Positions 8,814-19,000 of a stretch of DNA of 61,040 bases are shown one piece after another. This DNA is from an uncultured Eubacterium sp. (lineage in GTDB: Bacteria; Bacillota; Clostridia; Peptostreptococcales; Anaerovoracaceae), in contig UQRM01000013.1 of assembly GCA_900543485.1 (NCBI GenBank), positions 1 through 61,040 on the forward strand, read 5' to 3'. The notes under the pieces are model-generated. The model was not told the origin of the DNA. It saw only the letters and a program-made list of their open reading frames with translations, and searched no databases. Every line of letters starts with the position of its first letter. Position 1 is the first letter of the stretch. The translations under genes and the position numbers were made by a program.

Positions 8814-9339
8814 TATGGTTGCCATCATCGCCTTTTCTCTGGCGGGACTCGGGTTGGGAGCAACGGTTTTTATCTGGTTTAAATATAAAATACTGGATAT
8901 CATCAATGACCTGAGCGGAAAGACGGCACGAAAGTCGATCGCCCAGCTTAGAATGGACAACGAGAAGAGCGGTGTCAAAATACACAGGGCTACAATAGAC
9001 GCATATAAAAGAGGCAAGATTACAGAGGAAATCGAGAAGATACAGGAAAGCCCGCCGCGAAAGACGGAGCTTAAGGGAACGCCGACTGAGAAACTGGATA
9101 ATATCGACGTAAACGCTACGGACGTACTCACTACAGAAGAACTGGCGGAAGCTGTTGGAGGACAAACGTCCGGAACGGAGCGTCTTTCAATGAAAGATGA
9201 GACTTCAGAGACGACAGCGGAACTGACCGGAGGAATGGAAACAGAACAGCTGCCGATGGCAGATGGTGGAAGTAAAACGGCAGGTAAACTCAAAATAATA
9301 CAGGAAATAGTAAAAATTCATACTGATGAAACTATATGA
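8797..9339 (+). CDS. Single-pass membrane protein with acidic Thr/Glu-rich tail
   Basis: I do not recognise a family. The 180-residue protein has one N-terminal membrane helix (about residues 5-30), then a basic stretch KIHRATIDAYKRGK, then a low-complexity tail rich in Glu, Thr and Gly with TEKL / TTEEL / TERLS / TEQLP repeats. The many threonines in an acidic tail make it a plausible phosphorylation target for the kinase encoded just upstream and for FHA binding, but that is inference. The ATG at 8797 is preferred over 8791 because AAAGGAG lies 8 nt before it rather than 2. The start overlaps the 3' end of the kinase gene, which indicates translational coupling. Confidence 0.75.
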   Translation: MTQAYSMVAIIAFSLAGLGLGATVFIWFKYKILDIINDLSGKTARKSIAQLRMDNEKSGVKIHRATIDAYKRGKITEEIEKIQESPPRKTELKGTPTEKLDNIDVNATDVLTTEELAEAVGGQTSGTERLSMKDETSETTAELTGGMETEQLPMADGGSKTAGKLKIIQEIVKIHTDETI

Positions 9340-9404
9340 CGATAAACAGGAGACAGTAAAAGACGGAAATCGCATTTGTAGAAATTGAAAGAGAAGGAGA
9401 AGCA

Positions 9405-12400
9405 ATGATGTTTTCAAAAGGCAGAACAACACCAAAACTGATTACGTGGCTCATCTGCGCGGCACTGGTATTCACGATGATACCTTTCAGTGCGATGGGA
9501 GATGTGCAGGCAGCAGAGGAGGAGCCTGTGGCATTGACGATCGAGGAAAGCGGAATAGGCGCAGGAACTGACGAGAACTTACAGTTTTACATTCACGGAG
9601 TGACGGAAGCATCCGAGAAAGATGTTGTGAATAACGCTTATCAAATAGAAGTAGAGGGCGTGACAGAAGCATCTCCTCTAAGTGTATATGTAGGTGGGAA
9701 TAAAATTAACAATATAGGCAGCGGAACCGTTAGCTATGCTCCGGGGACTGAGAACGGAATGGGCGTGATTTCTGTTCAGCAGACATGGGCTAATGAACAG
9801 ACGAGTTGGATAGCCATATCTCTTGGTGATGAGGCTGTGCTTACCGACTCACAAAAGACTGAAATAAAAACAGCCATCAGCTATAATGTGCCGAGCAACC
9901 TGGAATACACGGGAAATCCGCAGAATCTCCTGACCTCAGCATATCAGCAAAAGGGATGGAATATTACATATTCACTAGAGGAGAATGGAGTCTTCAGCGA
10001 CGATATACCGAAGGGAACAGATGCCGGAGAATACGATGTATATTTCAGAGCAACAAAGGACGGATATGAAACATATACAGACAGCATCAAGGTGAGCATC
10101 GCGCAGCAGGAAATTGCAGATGGTCTGTCCTTTGCGGAGGAAACGCAGAACATTGGAGAATATAATACAGAAAGCCAGCAGGGGAGCATTCAGGATGTAA
10201 CCATTATTAACCAGTCCTTAGATAAGGAAAATATAAGCTACAGATTAAAGGCCGGCAGCGGTAATACTGCCAGAGTTGAAGTTAATACAGCGGCTAAGAC
10301 ATTTACATACACATCACCGGGAGAGGCAACTATAGAAGCCTTTATGTCAAGTGGTAATTATGCCGCTACAGCGGAATATAAAGTGGTGATCGACCCGATT
10401 ACGGTAAATGATCTCAAGTTTGGACAGACAGATGACATTACCTTCAATAAAAACAATACATTTATATATAAAGCAACATCCGAAAGTACTCCTGATGTTG
10501 ACGTGAAATACACGTTGACAGATGCCGGTAAAACAGGCGCCACTATTGCCGAGGGTGGGACAGTTACATATAAAAACCCAGGCACGATCAAAGTGAGCGC
10601 AAAACCTGCATCTCCTTATTCGGGTGAAGAAGCAACATATGAAGTTGAAGTAAAATACGCTGAACCGGATAACATTACCATTTCGTCCAATGGGACGAAT
10701 AACGTCAAAGAAAACGGCGAATGGTTCAGTAACGGTACTTTCAAAATTTCAAACTCCGGTTATAAGATCATAAAAAGCTCTGATGGAGGAAATACTCCGG
10801 TGATTGATATAGCACAGGGCGCTTCCACATGGCTTGATACTCTTGTGACAGAGGAGGGTAAAACAGATATAGATGAAGATTATCTTGTAGCATTTCAGGA
10901 TGAGAATGGGAATCTGAGCGACTGGATAAATGTAAACGGCAAAAATAACACAGATGGCGAAAGCGATACAAGCTGGAAATTCGCTACGGATACATACGCG
11001 CCTACTGTAAGCTTCTCTCATGGCGCTGAGAACATGAAAGAGGCAGCGGCCATATTGAAAGAAACCCCATATGGCTATTTCTTCAAGAAAAAGGTGGAAG
11101 TAACCATTACGTCCAATGACACGCCCGGTAATGGTCCGACAGGCGTTGAAGGCGGAACCATAACCTACAGACTTGTCAATGCCGACGGTACCAGTGATGA
11201 AGGCTGGCAAACGAAAGAAACTGACGATAACAAGATCACTGTGACTATAAATAAAGGCTTCAAAGGTCAGATCGAAGCTTATGCCACCGACGCACTGGGA
11301 AATACCCTGGGAGAAAATGAAGCGAAGCACCCTAACGGGATAATATGGGAAGACGAAGCAAAGCATATGGAGACATCCTCCGTACAGTTTGCAGTGCCGG
11401 AATCGGAAGGCGAAAAAACTCAGGTAAAGGGATTTGAAGGATATACTTATCCAGCGGTAGCCAGAGATACCAACGGCAACGGAACGTTAGAAGAAAATGG
11501 ATATGAAGATTTCGGCGGTGAGAGAGATGCGGTGAACCTGTACTCCCAAAAGGACAGCCCGATATCATTTGATATCTGTGTACAGGATACATATTCGGGA
11601 ATAGCGAAGGTTCGCTGGACCGTCCTCGAGACAAAGGTTGATAAGACAGCCGCTTCAGTGGCATTCGATCATACTCTCACGGTCAACACGCCGGGAGTGA
11701 TACATTCAGATAATGAGGAAGTGGCAGAAGAACCGGATATTCCTGACGAGTTACTGGCGGGAGATACTCAGGGATGGAAGGCCACACAGGAAGATGGTCT
11801 TGTTACTAAGCTTACCTTAGAGGATTTTGAAGTAACCGGCGAAGCTAATGATATGGTACTTCTCGTCGAACTCACTGATAACTCCGGTAATATAAGCTAT
11901 GATTATTATGCATTTGGTATCGATAACGAGAAACCTGTTGTCGAAGCGGAATACGACCCTGCCAGCGGAGATGAGGACAACAACGGATATTTCAATAAAA
12001 ACAGAACGGTGACGATCACGGTATATGACAGAAACTTCGACCCTGATGACGCGGCAGATACCACTGTTCAGGTGACAAGAGACAACAGAGCCTATAGTGT
12101 GGGAGCGGTCAAGTGGACGGCGATGAACACACAAGGTGGAAGCGGCAACGATGAGGATGGGTATCAGACGACAATTACATTCAGGGAAGACGGAGACTAT
12201 ACCTTTGACATAAATGTGAGAGACAGGGCAGAAAATGAAAACGATACCGTGACGTATGCTGCGGGCAATAAAGCGACTACAAGATTCACAATAGATAAGA
12301 CAAAGCCGGCGATATCCGTCAGATATGACAATAACAGCGCCGCAAACGGCAAGTACTTTAACAGAGTGAGAACAGCAACTGTAACAGTACGTGAGCATAA

Positions 12401-13766
12401 CTTCGATGTCAACAGGGTGACATTCGATATCAGCGCCACACTGGATGGGGCTAATATAAGTCAGCCGGCCATCAGATGGACGAACAGAGGGGATACGCAT
12501 ACGGCAACGATATCGTATAGAGCGGACGGAGATTATGAATTCGATGTTGCTGTAGAAGATATGGCAGGAAATATGGACGGTGGTATAAGCTACGCAAGAG
12601 GAACTGCTGCAGGCGGGGAGTTTACGATTGATACGAATATCAATGAACCGACCATCACGGGCGTTGAAGACGGAAACTCCTATAAGGATACGGTGATTCC
12701 TGTAATCAACTTTGACGATGTGAATTACGACAGTCACAATATCGTATTGCTCAGAACGAGAAAAGATGAGCAGAATGTCAATGTAACCAGCGAATACATA
12801 GGAGGTATGGCCAGAGACAGCCACGGCGGTACGATAACCTGTGACACCTTCGAAGAAATCCAGGAAAACGATGGCATATATCAACTGACTGTATCCATGA
12901 CCGATATGGCAGGAAATCATTCGGAAAAGAGCATTACATTTACTGTGAACAGATTCGGATCGGTATATGATTATAACGCATACCTGTCTTCACTGCAGGA
13001 TCAGTATGTTCAGGCAGTAACGAGGAATGTTGTGATAACCGAGTATAATCCGGACAGGCTGGTTGAAGGATCTCTTGAACTGGAAATCACCAAAGACGGA
13101 ACGCCTCTGAAGAACCCTGAATACTCTGTTACACCGGTAATCAACAGCAGCGCCCCGATCGGCAGCAGCGGATGGTATCAGTACGAGTATGAGATAGAAG
13201 CCTCGAATTTCAGCAAGGACGGTGTTTACAGAATAACTGTCGCATCGGAGGATGAAGCGGGCAACGAACCGGAAACGTCGAATTATGAAGAGTTAGATGC
13301 AATATTCCGTGTCGACTCCGTTGCCCCTGAATTTACAAGTATCAAGGGTCTTGAAAAGGCCGTGGTAAATGCTGAGAGACAGAATGTTTCCTTTGATGTG
13401 TTTGATGCCATAGGTCTGGACAAGATAACCGTATATGTGGATGATAAAAAGGTAAAGAGTATCGATAAATTTGAGGACTTGAGCAGCTGCAGCGATAATT
13501 TCGTTGTAAACAGCGGACTCCGGCAGGACGTTAAGCTTGTGGCGGAAGATAAGGCAGGAAATGTTACGGATACATCATCTGAAAGCTTCCAGCCGGCATA
13601 TGAATTCAACGATACGATTACAGTATCTACCAACATATTTGTTCGTTGGTTTGCAAACACATGGCTCTTCGTTGGCTCTCTTGTGGCATTGGCAGCCATA
13701 GTTGGTGGGATCATTGTGTTCCTTAAGAGAAGAAAAGGCCAGGAAGATACCTCAGAAGAACTGTAA
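9405..13766 (+). CDS. Large surface protein with Ig-like repeats, membrane anchored
   Basis: A 1453-residue exported protein. A Sec signal (residues about 1-38, hydrophobic core ITWLICAALVFTMIPFSAM, cleavage near VQAA) starts it and a C-terminal membrane helix (about 1417-1440, followed by KRRK) ends it, so most of it lies outside the membrane. No LPXTG motif is present. The exterior is made of beta-sandwich-like modules; two related units near 840-1080 share the pattern YFN-R-TVTVRE/YDRNFD ... DGDY-FDV-V-D-A-N, in the style of bacterial Ig-like and Y_Y_Y-type domains. It lies in the middle of the secretion operon between signalling genes and the ATPase genes. It may be an extracytoplasmic part of the secretion machine or an adhesin; neither is proven. 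Confidence 0.85.
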   Translation: MMFSKGRTTPKLITWLICAALVFTMIPFSAMGDVQAAEEEPVALTIEESGIGAGTDENLQFYIHGVTEASEKDVVNNAYQIEVEGVTEASPLSVYVGGNKINNIGSGTVSYAPGTENGMGVISVQQTWANEQTSWIAISLGDEAVLTDSQKTEIKTAISYNVPSNLEYTGNPQNLLTSAYQQKGWNITYSLEENGVFSDDIPKGTDAGEYDVYFRATKDGYETYTDSIKVSIAQQEIADGLSFAEETQNIGEYNTESQQGSIQDVTIINQSLDKENISYRLKAGSGNTARVEVNTAAKTFTYTSPGEATIEAFMSSGNYAATAEYKVVIDPITVNDLKFGQTDDITFNKNNTFIYKATSESTPDVDVKYTLTDAGKTGATIAEGGTVTYKNPGTIKVSAKPASPYSGEEATYEVEVKYAEPDNITISSNGTNNVKENGEWFSNGTFKISNSGYKIIKSSDGGNTPVIDIAQGASTWLDTLVTEEGKTDIDEDYLVAFQDENGNLSDWINVNGKNNTDGESDTSWKFATDTYAPTVSFSHGAENMKEAAAILKETPYGYFFKKKVEVTITSNDTPGNGPTGVEGGTITYRLVNADGTSDEGWQTKETDDNKITVTINKGFKGQIEAYATDALGNTLGENEAKHPNGIIWEDEAKHMETSSVQFAVPESEGEKTQVKGFEGYTYPAVARDTNGNGTLEENGYEDFGGERDAVNLYSQKDSPISFDICVQDTYSGIAKVRWTVLETKVDKTAASVAFDHTLTVNTPGVIHSDNEEVAEEPDIPDELLAGDTQGWKATQEDGLVTKLTLEDFEVTGEANDMVLLVELTDNSGNISYDYYAFGIDNEKPVVEAEYDPASGDEDNNGYFNKNRTVTITVYDRNFDPDDAADTTVQVTRDNRAYSVGAVKWTAMNTQGGSGNDEDGYQTTITFREDGDYTFDINVRDRAENENDTVTYAAGNKATTRFTIDKTKPAISVRYDNNSAANGKYFNRVRTATVTVREHNFDVNRVTFDISATLDGANISQPAIRWTNRGDTHTATISYRADGDYEFDVAVEDMAGNMDGGISYARGTAAGGEFTIDTNINEPTITGVEDGNSYKDTVIPVINFDDVNYDSHNIVLLRTRKDEQNVNVTSEYIGGMARDSHGGTITCDTFEEIQENDGIYQLTVSMTDMAGNHSEKSITFTVNRFGSVYDYNAYLSSLQDQYVQAVTRNVVITEYNPDRLVEGSLELEITKDGTPLKNPEYSVTPVINSSAPIGSSGWYQYEYEIEASNFSKDGVYRITVASEDEAGNEPETSNYEELDAIFRVDSVAPEFTSIKGLEKAVVNAERQNVSFDVFDAIGLDKITVYVDDKKVKSIDKFEDLSSCSDNFVVNSGLRQDVKLVAEDKAGNVTDTSSESFQPAYEFNDTITVSTNIFVRWFANTWLFVGSLVALAAIVGGIIVFLKRRKGQEDTSEEL

Positions 13767-13790
13767 AAAGGAATATTGCGGTAAGGGAAA

Positions 13791-14714
13791 TTGGCATATA
13801 CAGAAAAGGTGATTAAAAAAATGGTTGAGGCGAATCCGGCATATTTGCTGGAAGATAACAACATGTTTGCCTTGACCGAATATAAGGTGTTGAATGGACG
13901 GAAAAGACGTCATCTCCTAAAATGCTCAAAAGTACTCTTTAACGGGAAAATACAGTTCGTATATCTCGTTTCCGGGTACAGGGCTCTGTCCGGACTGATT
14001 GAGACGATCAGTCCGGAGGAGCTGTGCATTATAATCACTAACCTCATTAAGGCCATCATAGATACCGAGGAAATCGGTTTTCTGAAGTGCAATAACCTGG
14101 ATATTTCCTTCAACAGATTATTTGTCGATGCAAGAACTTATGAAGTCCATTTGATATATCTGCCGATCAATACTAAAAAGCAGGATGTCATCGAATGTGA
14201 GAACCGATTTATCGATTATATCGCGGCTCAACTGGATAGGATAGAACAGGTGATGCCTGGAAAAACAGCGGAGATACGCAGGTATTTTTCGGAGGGTCAA
14301 TATTCGTTGAGGCAGCTTCATGACAGGATTTCTGCAGATATCAGAAAGAGAAAAGCGACGATGGCAGATTCCATTGAATCAATGTCGGATAATAATATCG
14401 GGCAGCCTGCACTTGCTTTGATTTTGGAGGGAGAACCATCAGATACGATATTTATTGTAAATAAGGAAAAATTCACTATAGGAAAGCGAACAGGCTCGGA
14501 TGGGCAGATAACCTTCAACAGTGCAGTCAGCCGACATCATTGCGACATAATATACAAGGATATGAAGTATTTTGTTGTCGATATGGGCAGTTCCAACGGA
14601 ACCTTTATCAATGGAGCGAGGCTGGTTCCTAAAACGCCGAAAGAAATTCACTCGGGCGACATCATGCGATTAGCCAACAGCGATTTCAAAGTTGAAATAC
14701 GAGAGGAGTTTTAG
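13791..14714 (+). CDS. Second DUF6382-like plus FHA protein
   Basis: A 307-residue cytoplasmic protein with the same architecture as the first gene of the operon. An N-terminal DUF6382-like domain (about 1-185, with FVYLVSGYRALSGLI and NRLFVDARTYEVHLIYLPI) is followed by a C-terminal FHA domain (about 205-305) with TIGKR, the SRHHCDI loop and SSNGTFINGARL. The start is uncertain: TTG at 13791 has AAGGGA very close upstream, while ATG at 13821 has AAAGGTG at better spacing and would remove ten residues. It is followed directly by the MinD-like ATPase gene. It is likely to dock phosphorylated partners to the secretion apparatus. Confidence 0.82.
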   Translation: MAYTEKVIKKMVEANPAYLLEDNNMFALTEYKVLNGRKRRHLLKCSKVLFNGKIQFVYLVSGYRALSGLIETISPEELCIIITNLIKAIIDTEEIGFLKCNNLDISFNRLFVDARTYEVHLIYLPINTKKQDVIECENRFIDYIAAQLDRIEQVMPGKTAEIRRYFSEGQYSLRQLHDRISADIRKRKATMADSIESMSDNNIGQPALALILEGEPSDTIFIVNKEKFTIGKRTGSDGQITFNSAVSRHHCDIIYKDMKYFVVDMGSSNGTFINGARLVPKTPKEIHSGDIMRLANSDFKVEIREEF

Positions 14715-15761
14715 ATGAGAAGAGCGGGGGTAGTGCTTGCAGATACTGATGAAACAATAATCGCGCCTCTGGAAATAAAATTCCTTGAAGGAATGGGGGA
14801 AGATATAGACCTGAGAGTGATCACAGATACGGGATATTTCAGAGATTGTTTTTCCAGGCCACAGGACGCAGATATTTTGGTGATAGGCGAAGACTTGTAT
14901 TATCCGGAACTGCAGAAGCAGAATTTCCGCAACATCTTTGTTCTCGCGGAAAAGATGACTGAGGAGCTGTCCGAACGGGGAGTCATCTACATTTTTAAAT
15001 ATGCCAGCATAAAGGAAATATACAGCAGAGTAATTGCGGAGGGTGGTCTTGAGAAAAGAGATAAGGCGAGGAATACGCAGGTCGTTCTGGTTTGTTCCGC
15101 ATCAGGAGGAGTCGGTAAAACGACGCTGGCGTTGGGCATGAGTGCATATTTCGCACGCCACTATCAGAGGACTATTTATATAAATGCTGAGCGGATCAAT
15201 GATTTTCACTACCACATGAGCGACAGATCATCGATACCGTCATCGGTATGCCAGAGGATTACCGGGGATAAAGGAGACATCTATGCACACGCCAAGGAGG
15301 TTGTGAGAAACGAAGGCTTTGATTATCTGCCGCCATTTGCGAAAGCGCTGTCTTCCATGGGCCTTGACCTTTCTATTTACAGGCAGTTCATAGCGGGAGC
15401 GCGTATGTCCAATGATTACGACGTTATCATCGTAGATACGGATTCCGTCTTTGACAGGGAGAAGGCAGAGCTTGTCGCGCTGGCTGATAAAGTAATACTT
15501 TTATGGAGGAATACGGGGCCTTCGATTTTCTCGATGAATACATTGATTAAAAATATGGACTGCAGCGATGAGGAAAAATATTATTTCATTTGTAACGGCT
15601 GCGACGAAGAAGGGGACGGTGATTTTTTCGGAAAGCTGGCCTGCGAGCCTGCTTTTACGGTAAGCGAACGAATGACTTCAATTGAAAATATTGATTCTAT
15701 GGGGCTGCAGGAAATTGCGGAACATGAACAGATACAGAAGATCGCGGCGTTGATTTTTTAG
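14715..15761 (+). CDS. MinD/CpaE-like ATPase with receiver-like N-terminus
   Basis: A 348-residue ATPase of the SIMIBI class. The N-terminal 115 residues (VVLADTDETIIAPLEIKF ... ADILVIGEDLYYPELQ) look like a degenerate response-regulator fold, as in CpaE/TadZ. The ATPase part starts with VVLVCSASGGVGKTTLALGM, a deviant Walker A, and continues with DVIIVDTDSVFD as Walker B. CpaE/TadZ proteins position secretion or pilus machines at the membrane, so a similar localising role is likely here. It lies 8 nt before the EsaB-like gene and just ahead of essC. MinD-like genes are not part of the canonical S. aureus or B. subtilis T7SS set. Confidence 0.83.
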   Translation: MRRAGVVLADTDETIIAPLEIKFLEGMGEDIDLRVITDTGYFRDCFSRPQDADILVIGEDLYYPELQKQNFRNIFVLAEKMTEELSERGVIYIFKYASIKEIYSRVIAEGGLEKRDKARNTQVVLVCSASGGVGKTTLALGMSAYFARHYQRTIYINAERINDFHYHMSDRSSIPSSVCQRITGDKGDIYAHAKEVVRNEGFDYLPPFAKALSSMGLDLSIYRQFIAGARMSNDYDVIIVDTDSVFDREKAELVALADKVILLWRNTGPSIFSMNTLIKNMDCSDEEKYYFICNGCDEEGDGDFFGKLACEPAFTVSERMTSIENIDSMGLQEIAEHEQIQKIAALIF

Positions 15762-15769
15762 GTGGAGAT

Positions 15770-16021
15770 ATGGAGAACAAAGCAATAGTAATTTTCAGGA
15801 TAGAACGAAGAAATTTTGAGGCCGATCTGGAAGTGCCTCTTGATATTTCTGCCAACGAACTTGTCCTGGCCCTCAATACTGCCTATAGATTGGGGATAGA
15901 CATTTCGGATGTAAAAAATTGCTATCTTAAAGCGGAGAATCCTATTGCGTTACTTAAAGGGAATAAATTGTTGTCGGATTTTGGTGTCAGAAATGCTACA
16001 GTAATTAATTTCACAGAGTAA
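15770..16021 (+). CDS. EsaB/YukD-like ubiquitin-fold protein
   Basis: An 83-residue protein. The pattern IVIFRIERRNFEADLEVPLDISANELVLALNTAY ... NPIALLKGNKLLSDFGVRNATVINF matches the YukD/EsaB family, which has a ubiquitin-like fold and is a conserved small cytoplasmic part of Firmicutes T7SSb loci. Family knowledge says it is needed for secretion but has no conjugation function. It is placed immediately before essC, as in canonical loci, and has a GGTGGAG ribosome binding site. This is one of the best markers that the locus is a T7SSb system. Confidence 0.87.
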   Translation: MENKAIVIFRIERRNFEADLEVPLDISANELVLALNTAYRLGIDISDVKNCYLKAENPIALLKGNKLLSDFGVRNATVINFTE

Positions 16022-16031
16022 AGGTGTCGTT

Positions 16032-19000
16032 ATGGAATACGGATATATCATAAAGCTGTCAAGCAATAGTTACTATAGGGAAATCCAGCTGCCGGTCAAC
16101 AGCCAGATATTGAATATAGGGATGGATACCGATTGCGACGTGAGACTTTACAAAGAGAATTTCTTTGAAGTGTTTAAGCTGAGTTTTCGCAAGAGTGATA
16201 AGGGCTGGACTGTCTCCTGCACCGATAATGTCTACCTGGATACAGGGGAAGTCATCAAATTGTCGACAAAAGAATTGAGCCATGGAGACACGATATCAGT
16301 CAAATACCAGTCTTCAAACAAAGAAATTTTCAGGATTGATTTTCTCTTTGATTTCGATAATGAAAAAAAGAACTATAACAGGAAAATAGATATATCTTCA
16401 GCAGACACGATTTCCATAGGCAGCAGCATGTCCAATAATATTGCTCTGGACAGCAAGTACACTATGCGAGACCAGGTGATATTGAGGCAGGGCAAGGGCG
16501 TCGCAGCGATAAAGATAAACAGTACGACATATGGTGTTTATCATAACGGGAAACTCGCTGAGGATAATGAGATTATTGCCGATGGAGATTTTATTTCCAT
16601 TGGAAATTTCAGCTTTTATTACAAAAACCGCTGCATATATACGGAGATGAGCGATCAGCTGTCAGTTAACGGACTGCCGTACACCGATAGCTTCAGCAAA
16701 TATGAATACCCTAAATTCAGACGGAACTCAAGAATAAAAACCGTTCTGGACGATGAAGAAATAGAAATCCTGGATCCGCCGGCCAAACCGCAGAAGCCGC
16801 AGAACAATATAATAATGCGGCTGCTGCCGGCAATCGGTATGCTTGCCGCATCAGGAATAATGGCTTTTATGGGCGGCATGATGATCATATTCAGTGCCAT
16901 ATCGGGGGCTCTTGCGATTATAACTACTATCGTTGGCGTAGTGCAGAACAAGAAGGATTTCAAAAAGAAAACGAAAGAACGAATCGTTAAATACGAGAAT
17001 TATATCGAAAATAAGCGTGAGGAAATAGAGCTTTTTCGTCTCCAGGAAAAGAAGGACCTTGAGGATATCTATATATCGCAGAGTAAGGAGCAGAAGCTGC
17101 TGGATGATTTCTCGGCAGATCTCTTTGACAGGACAAGGGAAGATGAAGATTTTCTCTGCGTACGATTGGGATATGGAGATGTTGAGGCGGCCAAGAAGAT
17201 AAATTACAAGAAACAGGAAAAGCTGGAGATAGAGGATAATCTTCAGGATAAGCCTAAAGAAATATATGAAGAATACAGATATCTGAAGGACGCACCGGTG
17301 GTATGTGATTTTAAAAAGAACAACGCCATCGGTATCATAGGAAACCCCAAGTACAGATTTTCGATTCTGAAAAATATCGTCGTTGATATCTGCGCCAGAC
17401 ATTATCATTCAGATGTGAAGATGGTTTTTGTCGCAAGTAAGGAGCATAAGAAGCACATCTATTGGCTGAGGATGCTGCCGGAAGTTTACAACGAGGAACT
17501 TGGGATAAGGAATATCGCCTGCAATGATGAGAGCAAAAATATCATCTTCGAGTATCTCTATAAAGAACTGACAGCGAGGGAACAGAACAAGACATATGAA
17601 AACAACATAGTCGTGGTGATGTACGATGAATACGGTTTTCAGAACCATCCTATCTCAAAATTCGTAGACAATGCCAATGAACTGGGAGTAACATTTGTTT
17701 TCTTCGGAAACGACAAAGCCGAAGTCCCGCTGGGCTGCGGCGCTATAGTAGATGTTAAGAGTGAGAATACGGCGACCCTCATAAGCACAGAAGATAAGAA
17801 CGCGTCGATAGATTTCACGTACCCTGCGATAAGTTACAGGCAGGCTGAGGATATCGTTAATATGTTGGCTCCTGTTTATACAGAAGAAGTATCCCTGGAA
17901 GGGACGCTGACCAAGAACATATCGCTGTTTGAACTTCTGAATATAATAGCGGTGGATGACCTGAATCTTGGAAAAAGATGGGCTCAGGCACAGGTATTCA
18001 AGTCCATGTCCGCGCCTATAGGCGTATCCAAGAGCGGTGTGGTCAGCCTTGATCTGCATGATAAATTCCACGGCCCTCATGGCTTGGTGGCGGGAACTAC
18101 GGGTTCCGGAAAATCCGAGATACTGCAGACATACATTCTTTCTATGGCAACGCTTTTCCATCCTTATGAAGTGGCCTTTGTGATCATAGACTTCAAGGGA
18201 GGCGGCATGGTGAATCAATTCAAGACGCTGCCGCATCTTTTGGGTGCGATTACCAATATAGACGGGAAGGAAATAAACAGATCGTTAAAATCCATAAAAG
18301 CCGAACTGCAAAAGAGACAGAGACTCTTTGCGGAGGCTGATGTCAACCATATAGATAAATACATAAGAAAGTATAAGAGCAGCGAGGTGACAGAGCCGTT
18401 GCCGCATCTTATCATCGTAGTGGACGAGTTTGCCGAACTCAAGGCAGAGCAGCCGGAGTTCATGAAGGAACTGATATCGGCCGCCCGTATCGGACGAAGC
18501 CTTGGAGTACATCTGATACTTGCTACTCAGAAGCCTTCGGGACAGGTCAACGAACAGATCTGGAGTAACTCGCGCTTTAAACTCTGCCTGAAGGTACAGT
18601 CTCAGGAGGACAGCAACGAAGTGCTTAAATCACCGCTTGCCGCCGAGATCAAGGAGCCGGGACGAGCCTACCTGCAGGTGGGGAACAACGAAATTTTTGA
18701 ACTGTTTCAGTCGGCATACAGCGGAGCACCGGAAAAGACTGACGACAGCAATGTCAAAGAGTTTTCCGTTATAGCTCTGACAGATACCGGGAAACGAGTG
18801 CCTGTATATGTGCAGAAGAAAAAGAGCCAGAGCGAAGGCAATCTGACTCAGCTTGATGCTATCGTCAAATATGTGAACGGATATTGCAGAAGAAGTGGTG
18901 TGAGAAAGCTGCCCGACATCTGCCTGCCGCCGCTGGAGGAGTATATTGAATATCCAAATGACTTAGTAGAGAGTTCATATATTCCAATGGGGATATATGA

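Noticed and set aside
11817..12920. Antisense open frame (367 codons) opposite the Ig-like surface protein
   Set aside because: The Ig-like frame has a signal peptide, repeats and good codon use; the antisense frame has no start signal and no family resemblance.
13600..13766. Sortase (LPXTG) anchor in the large surface protein
   Set aside because: The C-terminus has a membrane helix and KRRK tail but no LPXTG-like motif; it is treated as a membrane-anchored protein.
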